A stretch of 64,000 nt of DNA from Anaspis maculata (Eukaryota; Arthropoda; Insecta; Coleoptera; Scraptiidae): assembly GCA_949128115.1 (NCBI GenBank), contig OX421965.1, positions 11,439,420-11,503,419 of the forward strand. The letters run 5' to 3'. A model generated the notes under the pieces. That model saw nothing but the letters and a program-made list of their open reading frames with translations, ran no database searches and was not told the DNA's origin. Position 1 is the stretch's first letter. Each line of letters opens with the position of its first letter. The translations under genes were made by a program, and so were the position numbers. Shown piece by piece: positions 1-13,328 of the stretch.

Positions 1-9
1 TGAATAAAG

Positions 10-1453
10 TAGTCCAGGAATTTTAGCTGTTTAAATCGCAAATAGCGAACAAAAATGATAACTAGCCGGATTTTTGTATATGAGCTCAGTTAAGCATGTA
101 GTTCAACATAGTAAAAGTCCTCAAGAATCCGGTGTGAGCTTCGGCCGTTGTGGCCTCGAGAAGAACTTGAGGGTCAGTTTTTCGCGTATATCTCATGAAC
201 AATAGCACTTGGGAAAAAAGTTCCCAGGAAGAAATTGTTGAAAATTTTATTATTCACAAGAAAGGTCCTCACACATTTCATCGTCAGTCATCTCCTTCTT
301 CGTCAAATCACAAGAAAATAAAAATAGTTCAGATGCTCGATGCTGAAGACTGGTATAGACCTTGTGTTTTATGATGGCGGAGTGCCACTTTGTAGAGGTG
401 TTGTCTGATCCACTCTCTTTTGGTTGAAACTTGGAGCCATCAAGACGAACTATGCCCGCGGCATATAGAGGGTGAAATAAAAATAAAAAGTTGAACATTT
501 GTACCTCGAGAACCAAAATAGGTGAAGACACATGTAAATTGCCATAAATAATTCTGATTTCATGGTCATGAAGTCGTCGTAAACTTGAATTGAATATCTT
601 GAGCCGTTCTTGAAATATCTTCAAAAGACTGAAGTTGTTACCAAAAAAATATATATTTTCGTCTACTTATCAGAAAAAAAGTTGACTGTGTTTTTTTTTA
701 AATTATTTGGCCTAGAGAGGGCTTTTCACTGTAATTTCATTTTAAATGTAATTTATCATTGTTTCGATTCAAAACACTAAGTTTCGATTCAAGATCTGAA
801 GAATTACTGATATACGGAAAACTATTTTTTTTTTCGTAACGACTTCAGTCTTCTGAAGATATTTCAGAAACGGCTCAACATATTTGATTCAAGTTCGCGA
901 CGACTTCATGGTCATGAAATTAGAAATATTTTTGGCGATTTACATGTCTTTACCTATTTTGGTTCTTGAGGTACATTTGTTCAACTTTCTATTTTTATGT
1001 CACCCTGTATATGCCGCCGGCATAGTTGGCATTGATGGCATTAAGTTTCAATCCAAAGAGATTGGATCGAACAACACCTCTACCAAGTGGCACCCTGCCA
1101 TCATAGAACTCAAGGTCCGTACAGTCTTCGGCATCGAGCATCTGGACTATTTAGCTTTTCTTGTGTTTTGACGAAGAAGGAGTGGACTGATGATGGAATA
1201 TGTAAGGACTATTCTTGTAGACAACACAATTTCCAACAATTTTGCTCCAAATGCTTTTCCTCCAAGTGCCATCGTTTACGAGATAAACACGAAAAACTGA
1301 TCCTCAAGTTTTTCTCGAGGCCACAACGGCCGAAAGTCACACCGGATTCTTGAGGACTTTTACTATGTTGAACTACATGCTTAACTGAGCTTATATACAA
1401 AAATCCGGCTAGTTATCATTTTTGTTCGCTATTTTTCTATAATTCCTGGACTA
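10..1453. mobile_element. Palindromic (foldback) transposon, TAGTCC family, TSD AAG
   Basis: The element starts TAGTCCAGG and ends CCTGGACTA, and is flanked on both sides by AAG (7-9 and 1454-1456), a 3-bp target-site duplication. Its two halves are inverted copies: roughly 10-660 matches the reverse complement of roughly 815-1453, with an AT-rich centre. Each arm contains a block around a 'TATGCCGCCGGCATAG'-like word (near 460 and 1010) that recurs in the elements at 28.8-33.2 and 44.6-46.8 kb, so they share ancestry. No transposase is visible, so it must be non-autonomous. It sits inside the LINE that continues at 1454. Confidence 0.8.
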
Positions 1454-3790
1454 AAGTGAAATGTTTTGGAAGCCTGAAACCTTGAATCTTCACTTGTCAG
1501 ACCATCTCTGCCAGACACTCAGTGTGAATATTATGAAAAAACCTGCAAAGGAGGAAATTGTTGAAATACGACCAATAAATGCTGTAAAAATCCATCACTT
1601 CAGACGTCTACTGGCGGAGGAAGACTGGTGCGAAGTTACCGCTGCTGATGCCCATAATGCATTTCGAATTTTTTTCCATAAGTTCCATGAGACCGTCTAT
1701 GTTGCAATACCTAAAACAAAGAAACAAATATCAGTTAATACGAACCGCTTGGAGGAAAGTCAACACTCATCGAGGATGAGGAGTGCGAAATCGACTTTAG
1801 ATGCCTTGGCTGTTGTGGCTCGGGTGAGAAGAGACGACGATTCATACAAAATGTACACAGACTATAAAAACTCTTATCGGGCTCTGGCCGAGCAGGAAAA
1901 ACGAAAAAGATATGAAGCATTGTTATTGAAGGCACCTAACATTCAGAAAACGGCTTGGAACATCATCAACACTGAGACCAACAAGAGAAGCACAAAATGT
2001 TCAGACAAAACCGAAATGACCGTGGATGATCTGTCGCAATAACAATAACAATAAAGATCCTATTGACTACTTGAAAAACGTCCCCATAAATAATAGCAAT
2101 TCATGCTATTTTCATGATTGCTCTGCAGAGGGAGTAGTAGGAATAATTCAGAATTTGAAAACGAATGGTTCCGAAGATATAGACGGAATCTCCACAACAC
2201 TTCTGAAGCTTGTGGCGGAAGAGGTTGCGAATCCGATTGCGTCAGTTATCAATAAATGTTTCGAAGAAGGGGTGTTCCCATCACACCTCAAAGTTGCTAG
2301 AGTTGTCCCAATTAGCGAAAATTTTAGACATATCAATCCTACCACCTACCAGCTTTATCTAAAATATGGGAATCTGCTGTGAAAACCAGAATCCTGAATT
2401 ACTTCGAGAGGCATGAGTTCTGGAGTGACAGTCAGCATGGTTTCAGAGCTGGACGGTCCATTGTAACTGCTCTGAGTGCCTTGCTTGCGGCAATGGGAGG
2501 GCCCCTCGACAAAAAAAGAGGTGTTATTGCTTTGCTGTGATATATCTAAGGCCTTCGATACCATCAACCATGAAGCACTTCTCCGCAAACTGGAATACTA
2601 CGGAATTAGGGGGATTGCCAATGACCTCATCAGATCATATCTAGCTGACAGATCCCAGATGATTCACTGGAGGGGCAAAATCTCGGGTAGGAGAACTACC
2701 AAACATGGAGTACCTCAGGAAAGCATTCTGGGGCCGCTGCTGTTCCTTATCTACATCAACGATCTGCCGATTAACTTTCCAAATGCCAACACATTCCTCT
2801 TCGCGGATGATACGAGTTTTTTGCTTAGCGGTCCATCAAGTGACGATGTTGATGGGGTAATGAACGTGACACTTCGAGAAGCGAAGGAGTGGATGAGCAG
2901 CAATGGATTGGCGCTGAACGAGCAGAAAACACAAGAAATGTACATCAATTCAAGAAAAGAACAGGAGAACACCAACATCCGATTTCTCGGAATTCACATT
3001 GATGAGGGACTAAAGTGGAAAGCGCACATCAATGAACTTTGCGCAAAATTACCATCTGAGATTTATTGCCTAAGAATAATTCGTCAGATTAGTACTTACC
3101 AGGCTGCGCGCACACTCTACTTCGCTAAGGTGCAGTCCATCCTACAATATGGAGTGATGTTTTGGGCCACATCTGTGGATGTTGATTGTGTCTTCGTCCT
3201 GCAAAAGCGAGTGATCAGGGCGTTGATTGGCGCTGGTAGCAGTGTGTCCTGCAGAAGCCTGTTTAAAGAGCATGAAATACTTACTCTGAGCAGCCTCTTC
3301 ATATTCAGCATTCTGAAGTACATGCCCCGGAATACTGACTCTTTTCCAAGGAATGGAGACTACCACCACTATGACACCAGAAAAAAAAAAAAAATTCGAC
3401 GCCTTATTACCACCGAATCAATTGCACAAATGAAATTCGGTACTAAGGGCCGAAATTATTCAACCATCTACCCAGAGATTGGCAGCAGCTTCCAGGTAGA
3501 GCATATGAAAAAAAATTAAGACCATCTTTTGGAGAATACTTTCTACAATGAAAGATGTATCTAAGCAACCGTGAAAACAAAATCGGAATCGGTTAAGACA
3601 ATTCAAAGTTACACCATTTTGAAAAAGGGCAAAATTTTCGATACCGACATTTTAAATGTTGAGCAGTTTATATAAATTAATCTCAATACACCGTTTGAAA
3701 CGTGTAGGTAGTGATTTTTGATTGGATATACTAAGTGATACCTTGTTTTATGTTTTTTAATCAATAAAAGTGTATTTGACCATTAGTATT
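1454..3790 (+). pseudogene. APE-type non-LTR retrotransposon (CR1/Jockey-like), reverse transcriptase, frameshifted
   Basis: Degenerate LINE ORF2. From 1461 the reading frame gives the end of an apurinic-type endonuclease with the conserved LSDH motif (near 1491-1502), then the linker and reverse transcriptase. RT landmarks are the HGFRAGRS-like segment (about 2438), DISKAFDT (about 2540), GVPQESILGPLLFLIYINDL (about 2707-2766) and the catalytic FADDT (about 2800). A C-terminal YDTR-type segment follows near 3370, as in CR1-like elements. Frameshifts near 2040 (an AATAAC run), about 2340 and about 2515 (an A run) break the ORF, so it is dead. AATAAA near 3763 and a short TTAGTA repeat mark the 3' end. 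The 5' part lies left of the foldback insertion, outside the window. Confidence 0.88.
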
Positions 3791-3837
3791 AGTATTTTTA
3801 TTTTAGTTTATTCAGAATATTTACATTGTAAAATTAA

Positions 3838-4135
3838 CTATAGAAAGAAAATTTCTTCGAGCTCTCTACCCGCAGGAAGTGTACCCATAATCGAGGTTGC
3901 ATTTCCCCTTTGCAAAGGGTAACTGATAATTTGGATTGAATAACTTGTCGCTCTTCTTTCACCAGTTTGGTCTGTTATCCTCTTCCCTATTTCCTTTATC
4001 AATGAAAGGCCCTCACTTACTCCGCTTGTTTCCAAAGCAATTGGAACAGAAATAAAACGTTCTTGTAAAAAACTGTAAAAGTTTTTCTTCCTTTCTTCGG
4101 CACATCTTGCTGCGTGACTGGGGCGAATCGCAGAT
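3838..4135 (-). pseudogene. Retroelement ORF C-terminal remnant
   Basis: The minus strand encodes a stretch running CAEERKKNFYSFLQERF, then FISVPIALETSG, then IGKRITDQTGERRATSY and ending with a QRGNATSIMGTL-like motif. This pattern (IALETSG ... IGKRI..TGE.RA ... LQRGNA) recurs at the C-terminus of many repeat-derived reverse-transcriptase-associated ORFs in animal genomes. Only the last 100 or so residues remain, followed directly by a stop near 3838. Family assignment rests on recognition of the motif, not on a search. Confidence 0.5.
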
Positions 4136-4168
4136 GATTCGATATATGATGATGCAAAAGTGTCACTA

Positions 4169-4204
4169 CAATTATTATTATTATTATTAATATTATTAAT
4201 AATA
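4169..4204. repeat. ATT/TTA microsatellite
   Basis: About 35 bases of ATT triplets with interruptions (TATTATTAAT...). Simple repeat; the poly-isoleucine frame it creates is not a gene. Confidence 0.85.
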
Positions 4205-4359
4205 TCATAGATACCTACCTGCAGTTTATATATTTGCAGTGTAAACAGTTCATAGCACTAGTACTATTTATAACACTAGTGCTATAAAATGGCACTTTCG
4301 AAATGATTTTGGTCGCTATAATAACACATTTTCGACACATTTATGTAAAATAAGTTTCA

Positions 4360-4638
4360 GAATTGGTAAAATAAGCGTTGCGAAATCAATCCGTCTGGGT
4401 TTATTCCTTGACGGATTTTTACCATTTTGGTCTCTTTCGAAACCTACAAGGATGTACTTTGGTTTGTGCCCATTGGCATTTCCAAAATCCAAAAATAAAA
4501 AAAAAATGGATTTTGGAAATGCCAATGGGCACAAACCAAAGTACATCCTTGTAGGTTTCGAAAGAGACCAAAATGGTAAAAATCCGTCAAGGAATAAACC
4601 CAGACGGATTGATTTTGCAACGCTTATTTTACCAATTC
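4360..4638. repeat. Near-perfect 132-bp inverted repeat (hairpin)
   Basis: Arms 4360-4491 and 4507-4638 are reverse complements with, by eye, a single mismatch (4388 region: GCGAAATC versus GCAAAATC), separated by an A-rich loop of about 15 bases. The identity shows a very recent origin or continuing homogenisation. A transcript of either strand would form a 132-bp duplex. It lies about 180 bp upstream of the first receptor exon in the window, inside its upstream intron. No target duplication was found, so a MITE origin is possible but unproven. Confidence 0.9.
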
Positions 4639-4820
4639 AACATCGTCCTTAACCTCTATGGACTATAAATCTAGGGGTCTAAGAACAAAAAGTTCGAGCA
4701 TAAATTTTGATTGACGACTTGATCAGACAACGATGACCCAAGTTCAAAAAGTACCCAGCGAAAAATATACTTGTACCGAAACTTTTTGTATAACAATAAA
4801 ATTACAATTATCTCTTCCAG

Positions 4821-4903
4821 ATTAACCATCAAAGCAGGCTGTCCTATGAACCTGGAGGATTTTCCAATGGACATTCAACGATGTCCTTTGAAATTCGGGT
4901 CTT
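4821..4903 (+). CDS. Receptor exon: Cys-loop (83 bp)
   Basis: Acceptor TCTTCCAG at 4813-4820, donor GTAAGT at 4904. The first base completes a codon begun in an upstream exon. Then the frame reads LTIKAG followed by the disulfide loop C-x13-C ([15 protein letters not shown]) and PLKFGS. The two cysteines, the FPMD core and the 83-bp length are hallmarks of Cys-loop GABA/glycine-type subunits. The last base is the first of a codon finished in the next exon. Confidence 0.95.
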
Positions 4904-7900
4904 GTAAGTATGAACTTTTCCTTTAACAAAATTTCGAGCAGTCGGAAACATTTCAGATAGGTACTATTGAATAGTTGCGTATATATCACCCATATACGAG
5001 TATACCTATTCGTTAATGGCTATTGCGTGTAGTTATATCTTCAGAATAAAACGTCACTTTCGTGAACGGATGTAGAAGGGTAGCATGTGGCGAGAAAACT
5101 GGATATATGGACAACTACGATTTATGCCCCGAGGGCCGTAGAGAAGCAAGAACGTATCGAGGATGTAGGTGGTGATGAGCAACCTCAGAATCTGTGATGC
5201 TGTTGCAATTGTAGGGATGGCACACTGGTGAGCTTGATTAATATCCATTGAAGGGTCGGAAATAACCACCCTTTGGCCGCACACTCTACACCGCCATGCT
5301 CCAAACTTGCAGGTTTCCCATTGTCTTTATTTATAAGGCGATTTTTCATAGGACGTGATCCTGGTAGCGCGTGCGGAAATTTATATACGCCGCCAGAGCT
5401 TCCCGCGCTAATTAAATGAATAATATGATGAAGGGGTTGAAGAGTTGAAAATTTTAAAGCCGTCAAAGACTTGCGCCGCTGAAACTGCAAGCTCACATTG
5501 TCAATTAGGTTTTGTGTCTGCACACGAGCCGAGTAAATGCGGAGAACGACAAAATCTCTGGAAGCTAAATGTGAACAAAAATGGTCTGTAATAAAGTGCT
5601 CAACAAAATAAGTGTCAAACAAGAAAATTTCCCTCAAATTTGAATCAACATAACTTTTGATTGCCACGGACGATTTCAACTCGGTTTCCACTGCTCGATT
5701 GCCTGATCTTTCGGCTATCTACCATGTCCAAAGAACACCTGAGAATCTGCACAATAAGTTTCTACAGGGTGGTACAACAGTTCATGATTGTTAAAATTTT
5801 AATGAACCCCCGTTTGAGCTAGAAATTTTTTTTGCCAACAACCGATATTAAAATAATTGAGAATGATGACTTACTTCGAAACGATCTTCGAATTTTCCGG
5901 ATTAGAAGTGAAATAGCCAAGATATGATTTTTTTGTTCGGGGTTATGCTTTTCATTTCTTCTTAATGAAAAATCAACGGATTCTTGATGTGAGAAGATAT
6001 CTCTCAGCAGGCTTGCTCATTAGACGATTCTAAGCAATTTGTTGTCTAGCGCACCCCCTGTCGTGTCTTTTGGGGCTGAAATAGGGCGTATTTTTTGGTG
6101 AATTCGCCACCAATTTCACAACCTGGACTTGCTTAGTATCAATTCTTCTGATTAATAAGTTTCGCTGAGCAATATTATCATAGTAAAAACATTCTTCTGT
6201 TCTCCTGTCTATCTGTCTGTAATCTGTTTCTATAACTCTCTACCGGTTCATCGAATTTAACTAAAATTTGGTAGATATGAAGATACAGTGGCGATCGAAA
6301 GTTTGGAAACACTTGTCAAGCTTGTCAATTCTAGAGGTTAAATTGAGACTGAATGAAAAGGATTTAGCAAGGTGACCTATGCCCAGAATGTGAAGAACGT
6401 TTAGTCGTACCAACAGAGAGTTTCAGAATTCACCAAGGAGTGCACACGAACCCGCACAATATGGCACGATGCTATACGATCAGTAAGCAATAAGCAGTAA
6501 GAAATGGAATTGGACCATTTCTCTGATTCTTGTTTCATACTGCTAAAGCTTACTGCATCCCTTACTGCCACTATGAATGGTGATATTGTTTTGCCCATGT
6601 TTATTTTAACTTCTTCTTACTGTTACTTCTTATTTCTTAACTTACTGCAACTATGAATCCAGCTTCTAGGACATACATCTACATTCTAGGAGCTACATCT
6701 AGGAATATTTTTGGAGGTTATGTCACACCAAATGTCATTTCTCGCAGGCTGTCACAACCAAACTCTGAACCGAAACCAATTTCACACGATGCTACAAAAT
6801 TCGCACTTTGTCAAGTACAAATAAAAATTGTATGATCCTTTATACAATCTATTTGACTTTTAGCTTTGATTGTAGGTATGATACCGCACAATTTTTGATC
6901 AAATGAAATTTATAACTCTATATTTGAACATTATTAACTTATCATCGTGTAAATCCAACTCCACTGGCTGTAAAGCGTGCTCCGGTGGATTGACCGCGAG
7001 TGGATGGGATGGATATGTCTTTTCCCAGTTCCAACTGCATTGCCCACAAAGTAAAAATTATAATGGTATAATAAAACTGTATTAATGTAAATGAGAATTT
7101 AGCAAAAAATATTCCAAATTATTGCAATTGAATGGATATACATATTTTGAAAAGTTGGATTTTTACATCTCACCTCTTGTTGGACACACAACGTAAGTAT
7201 ATAAAGAAGGTATCATCATTGTCCTGACGGTGAATCGGATCAGTTATGGTTCGGTTTTTGGTGGCGATAACGCACAGTACTATTTTGTTCGGACTTGAAA
7301 TTCGAAATTATTTAAATTGAAGTGGTTTGGCACGAAGAGAGAGTCGTGTCGAATTCGGTACCAACTGTATTTTAAACAGAAAATTCCCTAACTGTGCGTA
7401 ATGGTAATCAAATCGCACAGCGTGCGTAAGGAGCTGCTTAGTGAGTCTGTTGGATGTGTGCTAACCATCACTTACGGTAGTGGTCGTAGGTAAAACAATG
7501 AACTTGATTGTTGATTTGACAGATGGTTCAAGAAATTGTATAAGAAATTGTGTAATGTAATGGCGGCTTTACTGAACTTCGTTTGTCGCCGGCGACAGTG
7601 TCGCTGGCCAGTAGGATTCGATCTGCCTGTACTCCCCTACCTCCCTCAATCATTCCTGCGACACGAGTCATGTCGTTCAAATTATTCAACTACAGTGGAG
7701 TGGGGGATTGTCGCCGGCGACATACGAAGTTCTGTAAAGCCGCCATAATACAGCTATAAGATAAGTGAATAATATCCTTGTACTTGTATGTCCAATAATC
7801 AAGAGCGTTGTACGTGATAATAACGAAAATTTTGAGCATAGGTGACCACAATATCGCTCATACACAAATCTCTGCATCTTTCACCATTCATACTCTCTCC

Positions 7901-10900
7901 TCTCATTATCACCAAATCACTTTTTCTATTCCTCGCCATTTTTCCCCAAACAGTCACTCCTTCACCTCCAAAAGCCACCCTTGCCTCCATGTGTTCTTCC
8001 AGAAATCTTTCGTTCTTCTGTCGCCATACCAGAACCCGTCCGTCCGACCTAAAGAAATAAAACTCACTTCAATTTCACCAAAATATGGGCCCAGTTTCAG
8101 CCCCAAAAGACACAATAGGGGGTGCGCTAGACAACAAGTTGCTTAGAATCGTCTAATGAGCAAGCCTGCCAAGAGAAATATCCTCTCACATCGAGAATCG
8201 TTTAATTTTATTTGAAAAATCTGTAATCTTCTCAATGAGAAAAGAATGTTCTGTATGGGATAGCTAAAGTCATCTGTCGTGTAATCAAATTAATTCTCAA
8301 TTTAGGCAAGCCATGGCCTGGTCAAATTCAAGGGTGCAAAGCTGCGTTAGACTAGAACACAGCATGATGCCTAAATTAGAAATTCGTTTGATCCTCGATC
8401 GAGTCCTCGACCTAGTCACACGATATGTACCCACCTATCACGGGAATTTGAGATGGTTTCATTTCAAGTTGAGTTAACCTCTGGCAACCCACTGTTTCTT
8501 GGACCTCGGAGTGGTTCTGTTACTTCTGTTGCCTTATTGTTATAATTCGCTAATACATAGAGAGCTGTTAGTACCCACCTCTAGCTCTTAGAGCCCAAAA
8601 TATTTGGTTATAAAAAAAAGTGGGTGCGTGACCATAGTCACCCCCAGAAGAAGTGGAACTTCTATAGGTATGAATCAATTAGCAAACAACGTTCGAAGAG
8701 GTGTTCTTTTCGTACTCCCGCTTCGCTCCCTAACGGTTTGTAGCATCTTGTTTTGTTATTATCATTATAATTATAATGGGTCACTTGAAGGGCAGAATAC
8801 TTTCGACATGATTTTTTCACGATTAGACTTTTTTTGTTACTTTCTCGCTGCGCTCGGCGCTTAAACTTCCATCTCCGTCACATGAAGTCTCACTCATACC
8901 CCTGATACAATAAATATCTATCTATTTTCATCAATAATATTCTCCATAAAGTACCTATAATATAATAATAATTTTTATTATTATTTTATTTTATCTTCCT
9001 GCGGTGCCGGTGAGCCGACGCGGTTCGTCTGTCCAAGGTACACATAATAATCATGCGAATGTGAAATTGTGACAGATTTTCTTACTGTACGATTTTCCCC
9101 GTTATATTACAGCACGGTGCAAACTGTGTCTGGTAGGCACAGCATGGCAATCTAATAATCTCCACAAAGTATAAGAATGTCGTTTGGAAAACTCCGGTAT
9201 CAATTTTAAATGAAAAAATCAAAAAATATACAATACATATAGGTATTTAGATAGGTATGTACCTCGTGAATGTGATTTGCGGTAATTACGTGGTTCTAGA
9301 GTTCCTACGATATTGTCTTCTCCACTCACAATAAAGCTGCCAATCAGAAGAGATCCGCTAGCGGCTCTCCTACTGTCACTACCAATCGGCGGCCTCCCAT
9401 TCAAATTTTGGTCGCGCTAAGCGTTGTCGCAGTCAAATTATCACTCAACTGGAGTGAAGCCATCGTCCCATGTTTGGCTCGAGGTTAGACTATTGCCAGG
9501 CAGCGCGATTTCGCAAATAGACGCTTTTTGCGTCTTTGCAACTATTGCAAAAAAAGGTTGTTGAAATATTACCTGCTTATGAAACCCCCTAACCATCAAC
9601 TCTTCACCAAAAAATTACCGTTTGACTGATGCGGTCCGAATTTCACGGAATGTCTCGTGACTTGAAGCTGTTTTTTTTTCCAAATTGGACACTAGAGTGA
9701 TTTGAAGAAATACGTTATAAGCAGCTCATGAGTAGCTGGGCAATACATTTGAATAATCGATTATTTTAGCATGCAAAAAAATCATCGATTAATCGATTAT
9801 TCAATTAGGTAGTCGATTATGAATAAACGATCAATCAGTCGATTATTTGATTGTAAATAATCGATTATTTAAGGGATTATTCCATTTTTTTGATCAATTA
9901 TTCGATTTTTTGATCGATTAATCTATTATTCAATGAACGATTCGGATAGAATAATCGCATATTTCATAATCGACTATGCATAATCGAATAAAATCAATTA
10001 ATTGATTTCAAAACAATCGATGATTCGAAGTAATATATTATTTTTTTATAATCGATTATCCGTTATAAAATCTCAATCGCCCAGCCCTACTCATGAGTCA
10101 ATAATTTGAGACTGTAAAATTTGAGCCAAATCGGTCGAACGGTTCTCACAATATCGAAAGAAAACGATTTTTGGTTCCAATAGCGATATTATTGATATTA
10201 AAAATTATCTGATATTATTTCCACTTTCCAGTATTATTGGTATTATTGGTATTATAGGTATTATTTCCAGTATTATTGATATTATTCTCAGTATTTCCGG
10301 TATTATCGGTATTATGTGCAAATTGATACTGGTAATACAAGCTTTGGTATTATGGGGCCGTATTCATACCTCGCTTTTAAGCTAAAAGCGCTATTAGAGC
10401 GATGCGCATTTAGGGGCATTTCTCATATTTCAGTGTTCAAAAATATAAATTAACTCGAAAATTAATTGCAATTAAGTACATACAATCGCTCCCAATCGCA
10501 ATAATGTATTGTATTGTGATGTAATGTATATGAATACGGCCCATGGTGTACCTACAAATTTTGGGTCCGTGATCCACCCCTCGCGTCACACAATGGATAC
10601 AATTATAACTTCTAGCCAAGTCGAGAACCATTCCTGTCGGGCCACCTAGCACCACAACACCTCTGCACAACACCAAGTAGAGGAGTCCAGTGTCGGCGAC
10701 ACGCATTACGAAAATAAATTAATCATTTTCGGTTGTAAATGACACTACCGCTGAGTTAGAATTCATCGATAAAATCAAATTTTAGTTAATGATGGAAGCT
10801 GTTGTCCTTAAAACACAATGTAAGCGGTAAAAGAATACTAACTGTAAAGAATAGAACCGAACGCCGCAACAGCTTCCTCTCCCATCTCTCCACCATTTCT

Positions 10901-13270
10901 CGGACGACACTGGTCACCCCAAGGACCTGACACTATAACGTTACACCTCCGCGTTACACACCTTCGTTACATCTACTGATGCCATGAAGCGAATTCACTC
11001 CCATGTGTGGTTCTGCGTTAGTTGTGTGTTGTGATCCAGGCGCGAGAATAGAAGTTCCACTTCAAAAAAAAAAACAGTGAGTATGGGAGTTGAATAAACG
11101 ACACGACACAACCTCCGCAGAAGTGTGCTGTGTGCTGCGACAAGGTTGGACTCATCTAATCATATTTTTCCAATATTTCACTCGTCCAGAGCTCATTTAA
11201 TTCCATACAGATGAATCAAAAGAATTCTTGGAAAAATCTGGAGAAAATACCGCAATGATATTGTTCTCTGGGGGCTGTTATGCTCTCTCGCACCTGTTAG
11301 AATAAAAATCGGCTCGAGTTTATGCTCCATCACGGGCGCGCTTTTGTCTTTTGATCCTGCTAATAACGATAGCGCAGCAGTAGAGCAGTTTAACTCTACA
11401 CGTGAGAACCGCGAGGGAGGGTTTTCATAACCTAAGCGCCGCTACTCTCGCACGGCATCTTTCCTATTTTTTCATACCTAATACCTATACAGAGCATCAT
11501 GTGAGAGTTTGGAAAAACTCTTATTGAAAATCCGCCCACGTGTATAGAGGATAATACGATAAACAAGTGCGTTTCATGCTCGGATAGAAACAGCTATTTG
11601 CGCGCCCCAAAGAACCGGCGATACACCGATGGATCTGATGAGATAGAATAACGACGCGAGAGACAAAATAGTTATTTATGTACCATGGGCATAAAGTGCC
11701 ACTTTTTTTCCCCGTTGTGCGAGATTGCGACCGAGGCCGTAGGCCGAGGGAAGCAAGCACAAGGGGGAAAAACGCACTTTAGGCCCAAGGTGCATACAAT
11801 GTTTTTTGCACTGGCTAGTGCAAGACTGGAAATTTCGAGTTATTCAGTCGTTGAAAAATTGTCATGGCAGCGCTGATAACTTGGTTGTATGTCGCACGAT
11901 CTACCATGCGATCAACAAAATTTGGAATTGGGGTAGGCTGTGCCCCAAAAAAGAAGCTTGATATCCTGAAATTCAACCAGGTCATAGCCTACCAGATCGC
12001 ATGGACGAGTGGCAGGTTATTACTTATCACCTATCTTGAACACGTAGCTGCCGGGGGGCCCCATCGCTTACTAGCATAAAACAGGTATTTATTGGTTTTG
12101 GTGTGTAAACGTGCTAATTTTGTTGTTCTTGTAGTCATTCGTGTTCCCTACAAATTGAAGTCCCATTTTGCATCGCATCAAGTAGTTACGTCAAAATTGA
12201 AGGTGACGTCTCTTCTGACGGATCAAGACGTTCGTTGCCATGACGACTTTTTTGCCCAAGGGCTAAAAAGAGTCACTTTAGGCCCTGTTTTGAGGTCGTA
12301 AAATAACGCATTTAATATAGGTAGTGCAAAAAACTTTTTTCTCGAATCACCCGGAAATGACTGAGCGAGCGATTGAAGGAGATCCATGTCTGGAGCAGAG
12401 AGTCTGGAGCCTCCAGACTGGAGGGGTGGAGACTAATTTAAATAACGCAGCGGGCTTAGAATGTTTTAAACATAAGAAACGTCCAAATATTTGTCCCTCT
12501 GTTTACCTGTTATCTGTCCGCAACACCCACACGTCATATAGTACGCCCTCGAGTACGCCAGATGCTTACGGCTAGAGGGGACTGAAATTGAGTACCAAGT
12601 GTGCGACAGAGAGAAAATACATCAAAAGTAATAAAATGTTTTTGGGAGAACTGTCAGTCCGATTTCGGATCTGAAGAAAGGGTTATACTCAGATTCCAAA
12701 TCTATTTGATGCACTAGTCTAAAAAAAAATTCAAAAAATTTTTTTTTTTCAATTCCACGAATTAATTTTGATTTTTTTGAAAATCGCAGGTAGTCATTTT
12801 GAAGTACTAAAAATATCAAACATTAATCCGTTTTTAGAATTTCTCCATCACAAATGGTGCCCTCCGAAACACATTTTGAAAATCTCTCTTTGTTATTTGC
12901 CGCTCGCTGCAGCTGTTCTCCGCGATGAGTCATTTACGATATAGCTAGTGATAATTTCCTGCACACATGGTGTTATGTTTTCTGAGAAATAGGCGATGTA
13001 AATAGCAGTAGTGAAGATTTGTGACATCGTGGTACTACGCCGATTTATTTCGTTGCTACGATTTTTAAAATTGTAATTTTTTTTCAAGCTGATTATTTAT
13101 CTCACGTGATCACACTATCTAGATTTACAACCTACTAATACTCGATATTTACATCCAATTACAAAGGGACAAACATTGTAAAATCATTTCGCAATTTCAA
13201 AACAAGAGGCTGCACAAATGTATTTAAAACTATATGTATACACTGGAAGTGAATAACAAAACTGCGAAGA

Positions 13271-13328
<58 letters not shown>

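Larger units (their letters stand above)
5944..8240. mobile_element. Long-inverted-repeat element, about 2.3 kb
   Basis: About 170 bp at 5944-6115 is the inverted copy of about 8060-8220: both arms contain GGCTTGCTCATTAGACGATT, TTGTTGTCTAGCGCACCCCC and TTTTGGGGCTGAAA. Similarity falls off at both edges, so the outer ends are approximate and no target duplication is called. The interior holds a Tc1-like terminal sequence (6283) and a short MITE (7561-7745), so it has been invaded. No transposase frame was found. Confidence 0.6.

Noticed and set aside
4316..4652. Two nearly identical frames on opposite strands around 4.45 kb
   Set aside because: Mirror images created by the 132-bp hairpin; no gene.
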